NCBI RefSeq assembly: GCF_002251795.1
Contig: NZ_NOXU01000023.1
Coordinates: 62,001-126,000, forward strand
Direction: 5' to 3'
DNA from: Niveispirillum lacus
Lineage (GTDB): Bacteria > Pseudomonadota > Alphaproteobacteria > Azospirillales > Azospirillaceae
DNA length: 64,000 nt
This document shows positions 53,485 to 63,445 of the stretch, one piece after another. Below the pieces are notes generated by a model. The model was not told the DNA's origin, ran no database searches, and worked only from the letters and a program-made list of their open reading frames with translations. A program made the position numbers and the translations under genes. Position 1 is the stretch's first letter. Each line of letters starts with the position of its first letter.

Positions 53485-55143
53485 TCAATCGTAGCGGTAC
53501 AGCGTCACCTTCTGCACACCATAGGCGTTGGGCGGCAGGCGCACATGCCGGCCCTGATGGGTCTGGTCACCATTCATCAGGCGTCCGGGCACCCATCGTC
53601 CCTTTTCGAACCGCCCTTCCCAGGCACTGTCGATCCCGGCCACGGCGGGGCCGGGCGTGGCGGTGTCAAAGGTGACGGTGATGCCGGACCCGGCGATATA
53701 GAATTCTTCACGACCGGTCTGGATGATGATGCCGCCATGGCTGCGGGTATTCTGTTCGGCCTTGGGCGTCCAGGGATCGACATAGCTGACCGTGAATTTA
53801 TAATCGCCCAGCACCACGGTTTCCGGCGCCTCCAGCACCGTGTTGTCAAACAGGATATTGGGGCGGAACCCCGCCATCCGCCCGGTGCCGCGGGCCGACA
53901 GGATCAGGGGGCTGATCTGGCGCAGCAGACCATAAAGCCCCGCCAATTGTTCCTTCTGTGCGCCCGTGATGCTTTCAATGGCAAAGGGGCTGAAGCCGAT
54001 GGCCTGCAACGCGCCAAAAGAATGAAAGGCATCGCCCGCCGTTTCCGGCCGCCCGGCATTATTGGCCTCCGGTATGAACAGCACATTGTCGGGCCGCACA
54101 AAGCGGCTGGTCAGTTCCCGGAAATTCGGGAAATAGAGATCGGGCGACAGCATGTCGATCGACGGCGCCCCCACTTTCCATACATCAAGCAGATGCGGTA
54201 CCGGCCCGCCGCTGGGATACTCCCCCGGCTCCCGGCCCGGCCGGTTCAGGGCGGCGTTGACAAACATGGGCAGCGTGTATTGTGCCTTGCCCGCCGCCGT
54301 CACCGCCTCGGCATATTGGGCAAAATGCCAGGCGGTGAAGACTTCCTGTCCCCAGGTGCTGGTGCCAAACACCTCGGCCCAGGTGCCGGACATCCGGGCC
54401 CCGTTCACCTCCCACAAGCGCCGCAGTTCCGGTTCCAGCCGGTCGCGGTGGGCCGCCAGATGCTGCATCAACCGGTCCGGCACCGGCCCGGCATAGGCGG
54501 CATTGGCAAGGGGTGAATGATCGCGGGCCAGCGGCAGCATGCCGATCTCATTTTCCACCTGCACCATGATCACCGTGTGCTGGTCACCATCCAGCTTTTT
54601 CAGATGCGCCATCATGGCGGCAAAGGCCTTGGCGTCGGCATCGCGGTTGGCCGGGCTGAACGGCGACAGGATTTCCACCCCCCGGCCCGACGGCAGGGCC
54701 ACCCGCGGAAACCGCTGCTGATCCCGCTTCACCCAGGACGGTACATAAGAGGACATGGAGTTTTTCCACGCCCCGAACCACAGCAGCACCAGCCGTTGGT
54801 TGGCCGCCCGCGCATCGCGGATCAAACCGTCCAGGATGGCAAAGTCAAACCGGCCCTCCACCGGCTCCACCATCTCCCAGGAGACCGGGGCCAGCACGGT
54901 GTTCATGTTCAATTCATTGAACAATTTCCAATGGGGGCGCAGATAATCCAGGCTGGACGCCGTGGAATTGCCCAGTTCCCCGCCAATGATCAAAAAGGGC
55001 TGATCATCGACAATCAATTGCTGCGTCGTGCCCTGCGGCACCAGATGCGGCAGGGATTTGGCCGCCGCCGAAACAGGCGCGGTCAGATGCAGAGATGTGA
55101 CCGCTAACAATGGCGCCAACAGGGTTTTGAACCGCACTGCCAT
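53485..55143 (-). CDS. GH35-like beta-galactosidase/glycosidase with DUF5597-type C-terminus
   Basis: A 552-residue exported enzyme (signal peptide 1-27). The GH-A clan barrel has FLIIGGELGNSTASSLDYL at the start, then APVSWEMVEPVEGRFDF and the acid/base Glu in MVQVENEIG near 196. The nucleophile region VLFIPEANNAG is near 345. The C-terminal half matches the DUF5597 extension. GH35-type enzymes with this extension occur in xylan and xyloglucan loci and release terminal beta-linked sugars. It is upstream of the GH43 pair but has its own promoter gap. Confidence 0.85.
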   Translation of the reverse strand: MAVRFKTLLAPLLAVTSLHLTAPVSAAAKSLPHLVPQGTTQQLIVDDQPFLIIGGELGNSTASSLDYLRPHWKLFNELNMNTVLAPVSWEMVEPVEGRFDFAILDGLIRDARAANQRLVLLWFGAWKNSMSSYVPSWVKRDQQRFPRVALPSGRGVEILSPFSPANRDADAKAFAAMMAHLKKLDGDQHTVIMVQVENEIGMLPLARDHSPLANAAYAGPVPDRLMQHLAAHRDRLEPELRRLWEVNGARMSGTWAEVFGTSTWGQEVFTAWHFAQYAEAVTAAGKAQYTLPMFVNAALNRPGREPGEYPSGGPVPHLLDVWKVGAPSIDMLSPDLYFPNFRELTSRFVRPDNVLFIPEANNAGRPETAGDAFHSFGALQAIGFSPFAIESITGAQKEQLAGLYGLLRQISPLILSARGTGRMAGFRPNILFDNTVLEAPETVVLGDYKFTVSYVDPWTPKAEQNTRSHGGIIIQTGREEFYIAGSGITVTFDTATPGPAVAGIDSAWEGRFEKGRWVPGRLMNGDQTHQGRHVRLPPNAYGVQKVTLYRYD

Positions 55144-55210
55144 GGCATTTCCTCATTCTGCTGCTTATTTTGATTAGTAATACTATTTGCCCCATTCATC
55201 GGGACTGTCA

Positions 55211-55242
55211 AACAAAAGAAGCGGCCCGCCGAAACGGGCCGC
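55211..55242 (-). terminator. Rho-independent terminator of the TonB receptor gene
   Basis: On the minus strand an 8-bp GC stem (GCGGCCCG/CGGGCCGC, 55221-55242) is followed by TTCTTTTGTT. It lies about 50 bases after the receptor stop. A second hairpin (GGGTCGGC/GCCGACCC, 55248-55276) sits just before it. Confidence 0.8.
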
Positions 55243-55290
55243 AAGGAGGGTCGGCGTCGGGGAGACAGGCCGACCCGTCACAAGGCAACC

Positions 55291-58200
55291 TTAGAACCGC
55301 CCGCGCAGCCCGACCATAAAGGTCCGACCGGGAGTGTAGGAGGAAAAGGTTGCATTCTCGAACTGGAAATAGCTGCGCTGCTTGGCGTTGGTCAGGTTCG
55401 TCACGTCGAACGTGATCTGCGGCAGGCCCTTGTAACCGGTCAGCTCATCCAGGTCATAGCTGGAGGCAAAATCCCACTGCCGGTAATCGTCACTGAACAG
55501 GGCAGCGGCGGCGATGCCATTCTGGTTCGCCCCGCTGGATTGCGAGCCCTTGGTGAAGGTCTGGGAGATGCGGGCCGAGATACCGTGCTGTTCATAATAG
55601 GCGGTGAAGTTATAGGTATATTCCGCCACACCGATGGCCACGGCGGGGGCCGCACCCTTGCCCTTCTGGTCGATGATGGTGGCATTGGCGATGAAGCCCA
55701 GGCCGGGGACATAATCTTCCAGCAGGAAGTCCAGCGGCTGCACCCAGTTCAGCTCCAGACCATTGACGGTCAGCCGGCCTTCGGCATTGACCTGCTGGGT
55801 CAGTACCACGGTGGCCGCACTGGCCCCGCCACGGGCATTGATGGCGGCCTGCTGGGTCGGTGTCAGGCTGTCAAACGTCACGCCATAGGCCGCCAGGGCG
55901 CTGAACGGCACGGTGTTGGAGCCATTGACGGTGAAGCCGGTGATCGCCTTGCGGAACACGGCCACCCCGACATAACCCTCACGCCCCGTGTAATATTCAA
56001 AGCCGAGGTCGATATTGTCGGCGATATAGGGGGCCAGGGCGGAATTGCCCACCGACCCGATATCGGCGGACGGGTTGGAGAAGTTGAGACCCGGCAACTG
56101 GGCATTGGGATCGGGCCGTGTCATGGTCCGGGACAGCGATGCCCGGACCACGGCATCATCCGCCACGCTGTAAGCGGCCGATGCCGATGGCAGCCAATTG
56201 TCATACTGGTTCTTGATATAGACAAAGTTGGTGACGTTGGGATAGCGCCCGCCATCCGCCGGGGCGGCACCCGTGGCCGGTGTGTTGCGCGGGTCGGGCA
56301 GGCTGACGCGGCCGCCCACCTTCTGGTCCGTCTGGACCCAGCGCAGGCCGACATTAAAGCGCAGATCGCGGCCACCAACCTGTTGATTGCCATTCACCTG
56401 GGCATAGGCACCCAAGGTTTCTTCCCCGATGAAGCCGCCGGACGCGCCGGTGTTGGATGATCCGGCCTCGGGCGACGCATCGTGGAACTGCGCATATTTG
56501 CTGTCGACCCGGAACTTGTCCCAATCGGCGATGACATACCCGTTGGAACTGGGACGCAGATAATTGACCACGCTGCTGTTGGGGATCAGAGACCCGGCAT
56601 AGGTGACAGGGCCGGTCCTGCCCGCCGTAAAGCCGGTGCCATAGCCCGGATAGGTAGGATAGCCCGCAGGTGCCGCCCCCGGCTGGTTCAGCCCGGCGCA
56701 GGGCGGCTGGGTGTTCGGGGAGGGCACGAACACCGACGGGTTGTTGCCGCAGACGGCATTCTGCCAGGCCTGGGTATTGTCATAGGCGCGGATACGCCGG
56801 GTCACATCATCCCAGGCGCCGCCAACCTTCAGGTTCAATTGATCATCACCCCAGGTGATATTGCCCCGCGCGCCCATGGTTTCGGTCCAGCGGCGTTCAT
56901 CCTGCATATTGACGCGGCCACCGGGCCAACCAAACTTGGTCGGGTCGTTCAGGTCGATATTGGGGGTGATGCTGGGGATCCCCCCCTCATTCTTATAGGT
57001 GACGGTCACGCCGGAACTGGCAGGCGTGATCACCAGGAAGGTCGGCGATTCACGATGGAACACCGACTTGGTGTAATTGGCCTGGACATCGACCTTCAGA
57101 TTGTCGGTGATCTGGTAATCCAAGCCGGGATTGACGCCGTAGAAATCCAGATCTTCAATGAACGGGCGATGTTCCATGAAGAATTGGGCATTGGCAAAGG
57201 TACCCTCTGTTACCACACAGCCCGCCGAACAATCGGTGCGGTCGACCTTCATATTGATGGGAATGGCGGCGCCATTACGGCCAACCCAATTCATATCAAT
57301 ATACTGAAGATTGTTTTCCTTCCGGCCATACATGCCATCCAGATAGAAATGCAGATCGTCGGTGGCCTGCAGCTCAAACGAGGCGATGGCGTTATAGCGG
57401 TCGCGGGTGCCGAAAATCTCCGCCGGGCGGCCCAGGCGCGGGATGATGGCATTGTCCAGTTGCTGGATCGTCAGGCCGGGGTTCAGCGCCAGCAGGGCGG
57501 CGCGGTCCAGCGTCGCGCCCGTGGTCAGGCCATTACCGGCATTGGCCGGCACGGTGCCAGGGATGGTCCAGTTGCCGCCACCCGTGGTGTTACAGCCAGT
57601 CGTGGCACCGCATTGTGCCGCCGTCAGGTTGGCATTGGTCCAGCCCACGGTTTCAAAGCCGGGGGTGCTGACCTGATTGCGCACAGCGGCCACGCCGAAC
57701 AGGGCCCCGAAATCACCCCAGGTGTTGCTGGCCAGGACCGACCCGCGACCGCCCCATTTGTCGGTATTGCTGTTCTTCGTCGTCTGCGCGGAATAGCTGA
57801 CGCGGGCACCGCTGCTGTCAAAGGGGCGGGCGCTGCGCATATCGACCGTACCGGCGGCCCCCCCCTCCACCATGTCCGATGTCGGGCTTTTCGACACGGT
57901 CAGCTTGGTAAACAGCTCGGTCGGGAAAATGTCCAGATCGACCTCGCGGTTGGTGTTCTGCGAGCCGGTGCGGCCCGTTGAGGCCACGGCCACCGGGGCC
58001 CCGTTCAACAGCACGCGGGTGAAATTGGTGCCCAGGCCCCGGATGGCGACATTGATCCCCTCGCCCGACACTTCACGGCTGATGGTGACGCCGGGGACAC
58101 GGTTGAAGCTTTCAGCGATGTTGGTGTCGGGGAACTTGCCAATATCCTCGGCAAAGATGCTGTCCTGAAAGCCCGTCGCGGCCCGCTTGGCATTGGTGGA

Positions 58201-58377
58201 ATTGGCCAGGCTGGACCGAAAGCCGGTCACCACAATCTCTTCCAGCGTGTCACCGGCACCGCCACCGGTGACGGTCTGCGCATGGGCCGGCAGAAAGGCA
58301 CCCGCCGTCAGGCAGGTGGCCATCAACAGCAGGGCTTTGTTGGATAGAACGGCAAAACGCGATGGGCGTGAACGCAT
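55291..58377 (-). CDS. TonB-dependent receptor (Caulobacter-type, large)
   Basis: A 1028-residue outer-membrane receptor. Signal peptide about 1-33 (ending PAHAQ), a TonB-box-like EEIVVTGFRSSLANS, a plug domain about 55-190 (ESFNRVPGVTISREVSG, LNGAPVAVAS, VSKSPTSDMVEGGAAGTVDM), and a long barrel ending TFMVGLRGRF. It has no STN domain, so FecR-type signalling is not expected. Large receptors of this group import oligosaccharides; location among xylanolytic genes points to (glucurono)xylo-oligosaccharides. A LacI-type operator lies 75 bases upstream. Confidence 0.92.
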   Translation of the reverse strand: MRSRPSRFAVLSNKALLLMATCLTAGAFLPAHAQTVTGGGAGDTLEEIVVTGFRSSLANSTNAKRAATGFQDSIFAEDIGKFPDTNIAESFNRVPGVTISREVSGEGINVAIRGLGTNFTRVLLNGAPVAVASTGRTGSQNTNREVDLDIFPTELFTKLTVSKSPTSDMVEGGAAGTVDMRSARPFDSSGARVSYSAQTTKNSNTDKWGGRGSVLASNTWGDFGALFGVAAVRNQVSTPGFETVGWTNANLTAAQCGATTGCNTTGGGNWTIPGTVPANAGNGLTTGATLDRAALLALNPGLTIQQLDNAIIPRLGRPAEIFGTRDRYNAIASFELQATDDLHFYLDGMYGRKENNLQYIDMNWVGRNGAAIPINMKVDRTDCSAGCVVTEGTFANAQFFMEHRPFIEDLDFYGVNPGLDYQITDNLKVDVQANYTKSVFHRESPTFLVITPASSGVTVTYKNEGGIPSITPNIDLNDPTKFGWPGGRVNMQDERRWTETMGARGNITWGDDQLNLKVGGAWDDVTRRIRAYDNTQAWQNAVCGNNPSVFVPSPNTQPPCAGLNQPGAAPAGYPTYPGYGTGFTAGRTGPVTYAGSLIPNSSVVNYLRPSSNGYVIADWDKFRVDSKYAQFHDASPEAGSSNTGASGGFIGEETLGAYAQVNGNQQVGGRDLRFNVGLRWVQTDQKVGGRVSLPDPRNTPATGAAPADGGRYPNVTNFVYIKNQYDNWLPSASAAYSVADDAVVRASLSRTMTRPDPNAQLPGLNFSNPSADIGSVGNSALAPYIADNIDLGFEYYTGREGYVGVAVFRKAITGFTVNGSNTVPFSALAAYGVTFDSLTPTQQAAINARGGASAATVVLTQQVNAEGRLTVNGLELNWVQPLDFLLEDYVPGLGFIANATIIDQKGKGAAPAVAIGVAEYTYNFTAYYEQHGISARISQTFTKGSQSSGANQNGIAAAALFSDDYRQWDFASSYDLDELTGYKGLPQITFDVTNLTNAKQRSYFQFENATFSSYTPGRTFMVGLRGRF

Positions 58378-58451
58378 GATACTTCCCTCCCTCAGGGTTG
58401 GCCGCTCCTTGGCGGCATTGGTTGACAGAGAGGCGCGGCATCATCCGGTTG

Positions 58452-58465
58452 ATACCGCTACCATT
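58452..58465. promoter_or_regulatory. LacI-type palindromic operator upstream of TonB receptor
   Basis: TGATACCGCTACCA differs by one base from the site at 63512 and fits TGnTAnCGnTAnCA. It lies between the receptor gene and the MFS gene. Confidence 0.55.
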
Positions 58466-58523
58466 TCCGGTCACAGCCGCACCCGCTGGGGGTGATGGCG
58501 TGCAACCGGTAAAACCGGACGGG

Positions 58524-59798
58524 TTACGGCCCGTCGCTGGTCTGGATTGCCGCCGGCGCCAGCCGGGGTGACAAGAGATGCAAGAACAGCAGCGCCAGCG
58601 GATAGGCCCCCGCCGCGACCAGCAGGATCGGCGTGTAGCTGCCGGTACTGTCCAAAATCCAGCCGGTGAATTTCGACATCAGCATGCCGCCCACGGCCCC
58701 GGCCATGCCGCCAATGCCCACAACCGAAGCCACGGCAGCGCGGGGGAAAAGATCGGATGGCAGGGTCAGCAGATTGGCGGAAAAACCCTGATGCCCGGCC
58801 GTGGCCAGCCCCAGGATCAGCACTGCCACCCACAGGTCGGCGGCGGCGGTGGCAAACACCACCGGCAGGACACAGGCCGCACAGGCCAGCATGGCCAGCT
58901 TGCGCGACCGGTTCAGGGACGTGCCGCCCCGTATCAGGCGCGATGACAGCCAGCCGCCGGCCACCGACCCGACATCCGACAGGATATAGATGGCCACCAG
59001 CGGCGGCCCGAACCCTTTCAGGTCGAGCCCATAGGTGCGGTGCAGGAAGTCGGGCAGCCAGAACAGGAACAGCCACCAGACCGGATCGGTCAGGAACTTG
59101 GCCAGGGCATAGGCCCAGGTTTCCCGCCGCGCCATCAATTGGCCCCAACCGATCCGGCCCGTCACCGGCGGTTCCGCATCGGACCGGATATGGGCCAGTT
59201 CTTCCGCCGTGACGGTCGGGTGGGTCTCCGGCGTGCGGTAAAAGGCCAGCCAGGCCGCCAGCCAGGCAAAGGATAGCACGCCCGTGACCACAAACGCCGC
59301 CTGCCATCCCCAGGCCAGGGTGATGACCGGGACGATCAAGGGGGTGATGATGGCGCCGATATTGGCCCCGGCATTAAACACACCCACCGCCAGCGCCCGT
59401 TCTTTCTTGGGGAACCAGTCGGCAACGGCCTTCAGACCCGCCGGAAAATTGCCGGCCTCACCAGCGCCGAGGAACAGCCGTGCCAGCATGAACTGGGTCA
59501 AGGTGGAGGCCGCCGCATGGGCGATATGGGCGAGGTTCCACACCGTGAACGCCAGCGCATAGCCCCAGCGGGCGCCGATAATGTCGATGAAGCGGCCAAA
59601 CAGCAGGTAACAGACCGCATAGGCCGCCTGAAACACAAAAACGATGTCGGCGTAATCGGTCTCCGTCCAGCCAAACTCCACCGACAGGGTCGGCTTCAAC
59701 AGGCCCAGCATCTGCCGGTCGACATAATTGATCACCGTGGCCGTGAACAGCAGCGCCACAACGATCCAACGTCGGCCAAGGCGGGAAGGGGCGGGCAT
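58524..59798 (-). CDS. MFS transporter, hexuronate-type (ExuT-like)
   Basis: A 424-residue, 12-span transporter of the anion:cation symporter subfamily. The N-terminal FTATVINYVDRQMLGLLKPT matches hexuronate/glucarate transporters, followed by the FGRFIDIIGARWGYALAFTV loop and the LGAGEAGNFPAGLKAVADWF motif of that group. In context it likely imports glucuronate, galacturonate or aldotetraouronic fragments; the exact sugar is inferred from neighbouring ManD and GH67 genes. Confidence 0.88.
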   Translation of the reverse strand: MPAPSRLGRRWIVVALLFTATVINYVDRQMLGLLKPTLSVEFGWTETDYADIVFVFQAAYAVCYLLFGRFIDIIGARWGYALAFTVWNLAHIAHAAASTLTQFMLARLFLGAGEAGNFPAGLKAVADWFPKKERALAVGVFNAGANIGAIITPLIVPVITLAWGWQAAFVVTGVLSFAWLAAWLAFYRTPETHPTVTAEELAHIRSDAEPPVTGRIGWGQLMARRETWAYALAKFLTDPVWWLFLFWLPDFLHRTYGLDLKGFGPPLVAIYILSDVGSVAGGWLSSRLIRGGTSLNRSRKLAMLACAACVLPVVFATAAADLWVAVLILGLATAGHQGFSANLLTLPSDLFPRAAVASVVGIGGMAGAVGGMLMSKFTGWILDSTGSYTPILLVAAGAYPLALLFLHLLSPRLAPAAIQTSDGP

Positions 59799-59904
59799 CG
59801 CAGACGGGTTCCTTCAGGCAAAGACGGGGTGTTCACCGGCGCCGGGCGCGCGCGGTGGGGAAAACGGATACGGCTCTCAGAAGCCCCAAATCCTCGGCTG
59901 ATGT

Positions 59905-59926
59905 TCGTCATCCCGGCGAAAGCCGG
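59905..59926. repeat. REP-like short palindromic element
   Basis: CGTCATCCCGGCGAAAGCCG and the following GG form a CCCGGCGAAAGCCGGG hairpin. The CGTCATCCCGGCGAAAGCCG string is a common intergenic repeat in alphaproteobacteria. It may also act as an mRNA end for the gene upstream. Confidence 0.5.
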
Positions 59927-59961
59927 GCGGACAGAAGATAAACGAAGGGGGCGGTCCTAAC

Positions 59962-61170
59962 TCACCAGTTCCACATGCTGCCATCCCGCAGTCTTGCGAC
60001 CGGCAGATAGGCTTGCGTGTAGGGGTATTTCTTCGCCAGTTCCTCGTCGATATCCACCCCATGGCCGGGGGCTTCGCCGGGATGCAGATAGCCATCCTTG
60101 AAGCTGTAGGCATGGGGGAACACCGCGTCGGTTTCCGCGTTGTGCATCATGTATTCCTGAACACCGAAATTCGGCACCCAGCTATCAAAGTGCAGGGCCG
60201 CCCCCATGCAGACCGGCGACAGGTCGGTGGCGCCATGACAGCCGGTACGCACCTGATACAGTTCCGCCAGGGCTGCGATGCGGCGCAGATGGGTGATGCC
60301 GCCGGCATGCACAAGGGTGGCGCGGATATAGTCGATCAACTGGTTCTGGATCAGTTCGCGGCAATCATGGATGGAATTGAACACTTCCCCCACGGCCAGC
60401 GGCGTCACGGTATGCTGGCGGATCAGGCGGAACGCCTCCTGATTTTCCGCCGGTGTCGGGTCCTCCATCCAGAACAGGCGATAGGGTTCCAGCGACTTGC
60501 CCAGACGCGCCGCCTCAATCGGGGTCAGGCGGTGATGCACATCATGCAGCAGGTGCAGGTCCCAGCCGAACCGGTCGCGCACCGCCTCGAACAGTTTGGG
60601 GGCATAGTCCAGATAGGGTTCGGTGGCCCACAGCGTCTCCTCCGGCACCGGGGCGCGGATCGCCGGCTCATAGGCTTCACCCGACTGGACACCATAGACC
60701 TTGTCCAGACCGGGGACGCCGGTCTGCACCCGGATGGCCTTGAACCCCAGCGCCTGATAATGGGCCACACGGTCCAGCGCTTCGGGAATGTCGCGGCCAT
60801 TGGCATGGGCATAGACCATGACACCGTCACGGCTTTTCCCGCCCAGAAGCTGGTACAGCGGCATGTTCGCCGCCTTGGCCTTGATATCCCACAGCGCCAT
60901 GTCCACGGCGGCGATGGCCGACATGGTGACCGGTCCCCGACGCCAATAGGCACCCTTGTACAGATACTGCCAGATATCCTCGATCCGGTGCGGGTCGCGG
61001 CCGATCAGGCAGGGAATGACATGATCGGTCAGATAGGATTCCACCGCCAGTTCGCGCCCGTTCAGGGTCGCGTCACCGATGCCATAGACACCTTCATCCG
61101 TGACGATCTTCAGCGTCACGAAGTTGCGTCCCGGCGAGGTGACGATGCAATAGGCGTTGGTTATGCGCAT
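59962..61170 (-). CDS. manD: D-mannonate dehydratase, enolase superfamily (ManD)
   Basis: A 402-residue enzyme from ATG 61170, with a GGGGGAG ribosome-binding site. It follows the ManD line: [20 protein letters not shown] start, the [20 protein letters not shown] block, and the [15 protein letters not shown] segment. Metal ligands and catalytic residues lie in [26 protein letters not shown] and [12 protein letters not shown]. The C-terminal [20 protein letters not shown] is also typical. It dehydrates D-mannonate to 2-keto-3-deoxygluconate in glucuronate catabolism. It is 28 bases upstream-adjacent to the GntR gene on the same strand. Confidence 0.92.
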   Translation of the reverse strand: MRITNAYCIVTSPGRNFVTLKIVTDEGVYGIGDATLNGRELAVESYLTDHVIPCLIGRDPHRIEDIWQYLYKGAYWRRGPVTMSAIAAVDMALWDIKAKAANMPLYQLLGGKSRDGVMVYAHANGRDIPEALDRVAHYQALGFKAIRVQTGVPGLDKVYGVQSGEAYEPAIRAPVPEETLWATEPYLDYAPKLFEAVRDRFGWDLHLLHDVHHRLTPIEAARLGKSLEPYRLFWMEDPTPAENQEAFRLIRQHTVTPLAVGEVFNSIHDCRELIQNQLIDYIRATLVHAGGITHLRRIAALAELYQVRTGCHGATDLSPVCMGAALHFDSWVPNFGVQEYMMHNAETDAVFPHAYSFKDGYLHPGEAPGHGVDIDEELAKKYPYTQAYLPVARLRDGSMWNW

Positions 61171-61198
61171 CAGCGGCGGCTCCCCCGGCCCCCCACCC

Positions 61199-61924
61199 TC
61201 AGGGCGGGTCCGGAATGTCATGGTTAAACAGGGCGGGAAACCGTTTCTCCAGCTCGGGCAGCGAAGACAGGATTTCCCGCAGATGCAGGCTCATCGCGGC
61301 CTGCGCCGCAGCGGCATCATGGGCGGCGATGGCATCCACGATGGATGTATGTTGTGTCACCAGCCGCGGCAGCGGCGTGGCATCGGGCATGGACAGATAC
61401 CGCGCCCGGTCCATCTGGGCCTTGGTTTCTTCCACCACCCGCCAGGCATAATCACAGCCCACCGACAGGGCGATGGATCGGTGGAATGCCTCGTCCAGTT
61501 CCATAAAGCGGCCATGGTCACGCGCGTCGATGGCGTGGGCCTGCTGCTTCAGGTTGGCGCGGAATTCCTCGATCTGGGCCGCCGTGGCTTCGGCCGCCGC
61601 GCGGGCAACCACCGCCACCTCTACCGCCTCGCGCACGAACCGGGCGTCGAACACCTGGCGGACCGAGATTTTGACAATAAAGGACCCGCGCTGCGGCTTG
61701 ATCTGCAACAGACCGGCATCCGCCAGCTTGATGAAGGCCTCGCGCACCGGCTGCCGGCTGACGCCAAGCTGGTCGGCAATATCCTGTTCCGACAGGGCCT
61801 GTCCCGGCAGGAACACCATGCGGACAATGGCACGGCGCAATTCCCGGAAGACGCGGCGCGCCACCGGCTCATTGCTGTCCATATCAATCGGCCGTAGGCC
61901 GGGCCTTTCCTGGTCCCGTTCCAC
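61199..61924 (-). CDS. GntR-family (FadR/FCD) transcriptional regulator
   Basis: A 241-residue regulator if it starts at GTG 61924, which has an AGGGAG ribosome-binding site at good spacing. TTG 61990 and ATG 61882 are alternatives. The N-terminal winged helix (about 15-80: [20 protein letters not shown], then [20 protein letters not shown]) is followed by an FCD ligand domain (about 90-225, with [20 protein letters not shown] holding metal ligands). Such regulators often respond to uronates and repress uronate genes. It precedes manD in the same direction, and the divergent side holds the first 49-bp repeat. Confidence 0.88.
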   Translation of the reverse strand: MERDQERPGLRPIDMDSNEPVARRVFRELRRAIVRMVFLPGQALSEQDIADQLGVSRQPVREAFIKLADAGLLQIKPQRGSFIVKISVRQVFDARFVREAVEVAVVARAAAEATAAQIEEFRANLKQQAHAIDARDHGRFMELDEAFHRSIALSVGCDYAWRVVEETKAQMDRARYLSMPDATPLPRLVTQHTSIVDAIAAHDAAAAQAAMSLHLREILSSLPELEKRFPALFNHDIPDPP

Positions 61925-62001
61925 CCGTTTCACTCCCTGACATTTATCCCGACCCCCGGTCCCTGTATCCAGGCGGGGTATCGGCGGCAATCATAACAAC
62001 A

Positions 62002-62050
62002 CCGTTGCCGTTACCATTCATGTATACTACCATACCAGTTAGGGTCAAGC
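62002..62050. repeat. 49-bp direct repeat, copy 1
   Basis: Matches 63446-63494 in 41 of 49 positions, with an identical 18-base core ATACTACCATACCAGTTA. It lies between the GntR gene and the Fic gene. It could be an operator/promoter unit of the GntR regulon or a duplication made when the Fic cassette arrived. Confidence 0.7.
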
Positions 62051-62120
62051 AGGAATGTTAGCGGTAAAATCAATCAAACACCGCGCCCTGCCCCGGCGGT
62101 CAGGCTGGCTCGCCGGGTGT

Positions 62121-62224
62121 TTGTGTATCGAAAGTCGGGATTTTTGATACACAAGCTGTCTTGCCTATCGTTTTCGATAGAGAAGATTGTTTGTCTATCA
62201 TATTCTATCATTTTTGATAGACAA
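62121..62224. promoter_or_regulatory. Triple palindromic operator array upstream of the Fic gene
   Basis: Three related inverted repeats lie in tandem. TTGTGTATC (62121-62129) pairs with GATACACAA (62146-62154). CTATCG (62165-62170) pairs with CGATAG (62175-62180) around TTTT. TTGTCTATCA (62191-62200) pairs with TGATAGACAA (62215-62224). All share TTGnnTATC/GATAnnCAA-type arms, so one dimeric repressor could bind all three, perhaps the Fic protein through its C-terminal winged helix. Confidence 0.65.
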
Positions 62225-62278
62225 GCCGCGCGACCTGTCGGTCAGTCTGCGATTGAGCAGACGGATGGCGCGGCATGG

Positions 62279-63433
62279 ATGGACCGGATGACTGGAATGA
62301 AGACCCCGAACGGATATGATCTGGGTGAAGCGGTTCAGTATCATTACGGCAAGTTTCCACCGGTGATCGGCGACTATGCGCGGATCGTGAAGCCACTGAC
62401 GCGCGCAACAGCAGCACTGGCGCGGTATGACCAGATGCTCAAAAGCCTGCATAACAATGATATCCTGCTGGCACCGTTACGGAGCCAGGAAGCCGTCATC
62501 TCGTCACGCATGGAAGGGACAGTCAGTACGCTGGACGAGGTCCTGCGCATCGAAGCTGAATTTGACGAGGCGGCGGACGAAGCCCATGGCAATGCGCGAA
62601 GTGAAGCGGTCGAGGTCTATCTCTACAGCCGTGCCATGGCCTTGGCGCAAAAAAGCATCCAGGAAGGCGCGCCGATCTCCAACTGGCTGATCCGGTCGGC
62701 ACATCGGGTGTTGCTGGGCTTCGGTCGGGGGGCCCATCAATCGCCGGGAGAATTCAAGACGGAACAGAATTATCTGGCTGACCGGTTGCACAGACAGATC
62801 CTGTTCGTACCGATCAGCCCGGAATTCCTCAATGATGGAATGGAGGCATTGTTCCGGTATATGGCCGATGACGATCAGGAAATCCTGATCCGAACCGCGC
62901 TTGCCCATCTGGAATTTGAAGCCCTGCACCCGTTCAAGGATGGTAATGGGCGTATCGGCCGCATGCTGATTCCCTTGATGCTCTGGAAGGCCGGAACCAT
63001 CAGCGAGCCTTATTTCTACGTCAGCGACTATTTCGAACGGAACAAGGACGAATATATCGACCGGATGCGGGCAGCATCGGCATCGGGCGCCTGGGATGAC
63101 TGGGTGCTGTTCTTTCTTTCTGCCCTTGAGGCCCAGGCACGGCAAAATCTCGAAACGGCGGAGAAGATCGCCAGCCTTTACGAGGAGATGAAGGAACGGT
63201 TCCGGGACATCCTGTACTCCAAATGGACCATCAGCGCCCTGGACTTCATCTTCACCCGTCCCGTGTTTCGCAACAGCAGTTTCACCAGCCGGTCTGGAAT
63301 ACCGGGTCCGACCGCACACAAATTTACCCGCAGCCTCGTCGACGCCGGCCTGCTGAGAACGCTGGAGGCTGCTTCAGGCCGCCGTCCCGCCCTCTACGCC
63401 TTCGAACCGCTTCTGGAACTGGTCCGGTCATAG
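62279..63433 (+). CDS. Fic-domain protein, class II, with C-terminal winged helix
   Basis: About 384 residues from ATG 62279; the frame extends back to 62117 but that part is the palindromic promoter. The N-terminal NGYDLGEAVQYHYGKFPPVI start is typical of Fic/DOC regulators. An inhibitory-helix motif (SSRMEG, S-x3-E-G) near residue 75 marks the self-inhibited class II. The catalytic core EALHPFKDGNGRIGRMLIPL (about 214-233) is complete, so AMP transfer is expected. The last 80 residues form a winged-helix-like domain (GIPGPTAHKFTRSLVDAGLL). It is flanked by the two 49-bp repeats. Targets are unknown; phage defence or autoregulation are possible. Confidence 0.85.
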   Translation: MDRMTGMKTPNGYDLGEAVQYHYGKFPPVIGDYARIVKPLTRATAALARYDQMLKSLHNNDILLAPLRSQEAVISSRMEGTVSTLDEVLRIEAEFDEAADEAHGNARSEAVEVYLYSRAMALAQKSIQEGAPISNWLIRSAHRVLLGFGRGAHQSPGEFKTEQNYLADRLHRQILFVPISPEFLNDGMEALFRYMADDDQEILIRTALAHLEFEALHPFKDGNGRIGRMLIPLMLWKAGTISEPYFYVSDYFERNKDEYIDRMRAASASGAWDDWVLFFLSALEAQARQNLETAEKIASLYEEMKERFRDILYSKWTISALDFIFTRPVFRNSSFTSRSGIPGPTAHKFTRSLVDAGLLRTLEAASGRRPALYAFEPLLELVRS

Positions 63434-63445
63434 GTCGCAACAAGG

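Noticed and set aside
62117-62278. N-terminal extension of the Fic protein
   Set aside because: These codons are formed by the palindromic operator array, and Fic homology begins only after 62297.
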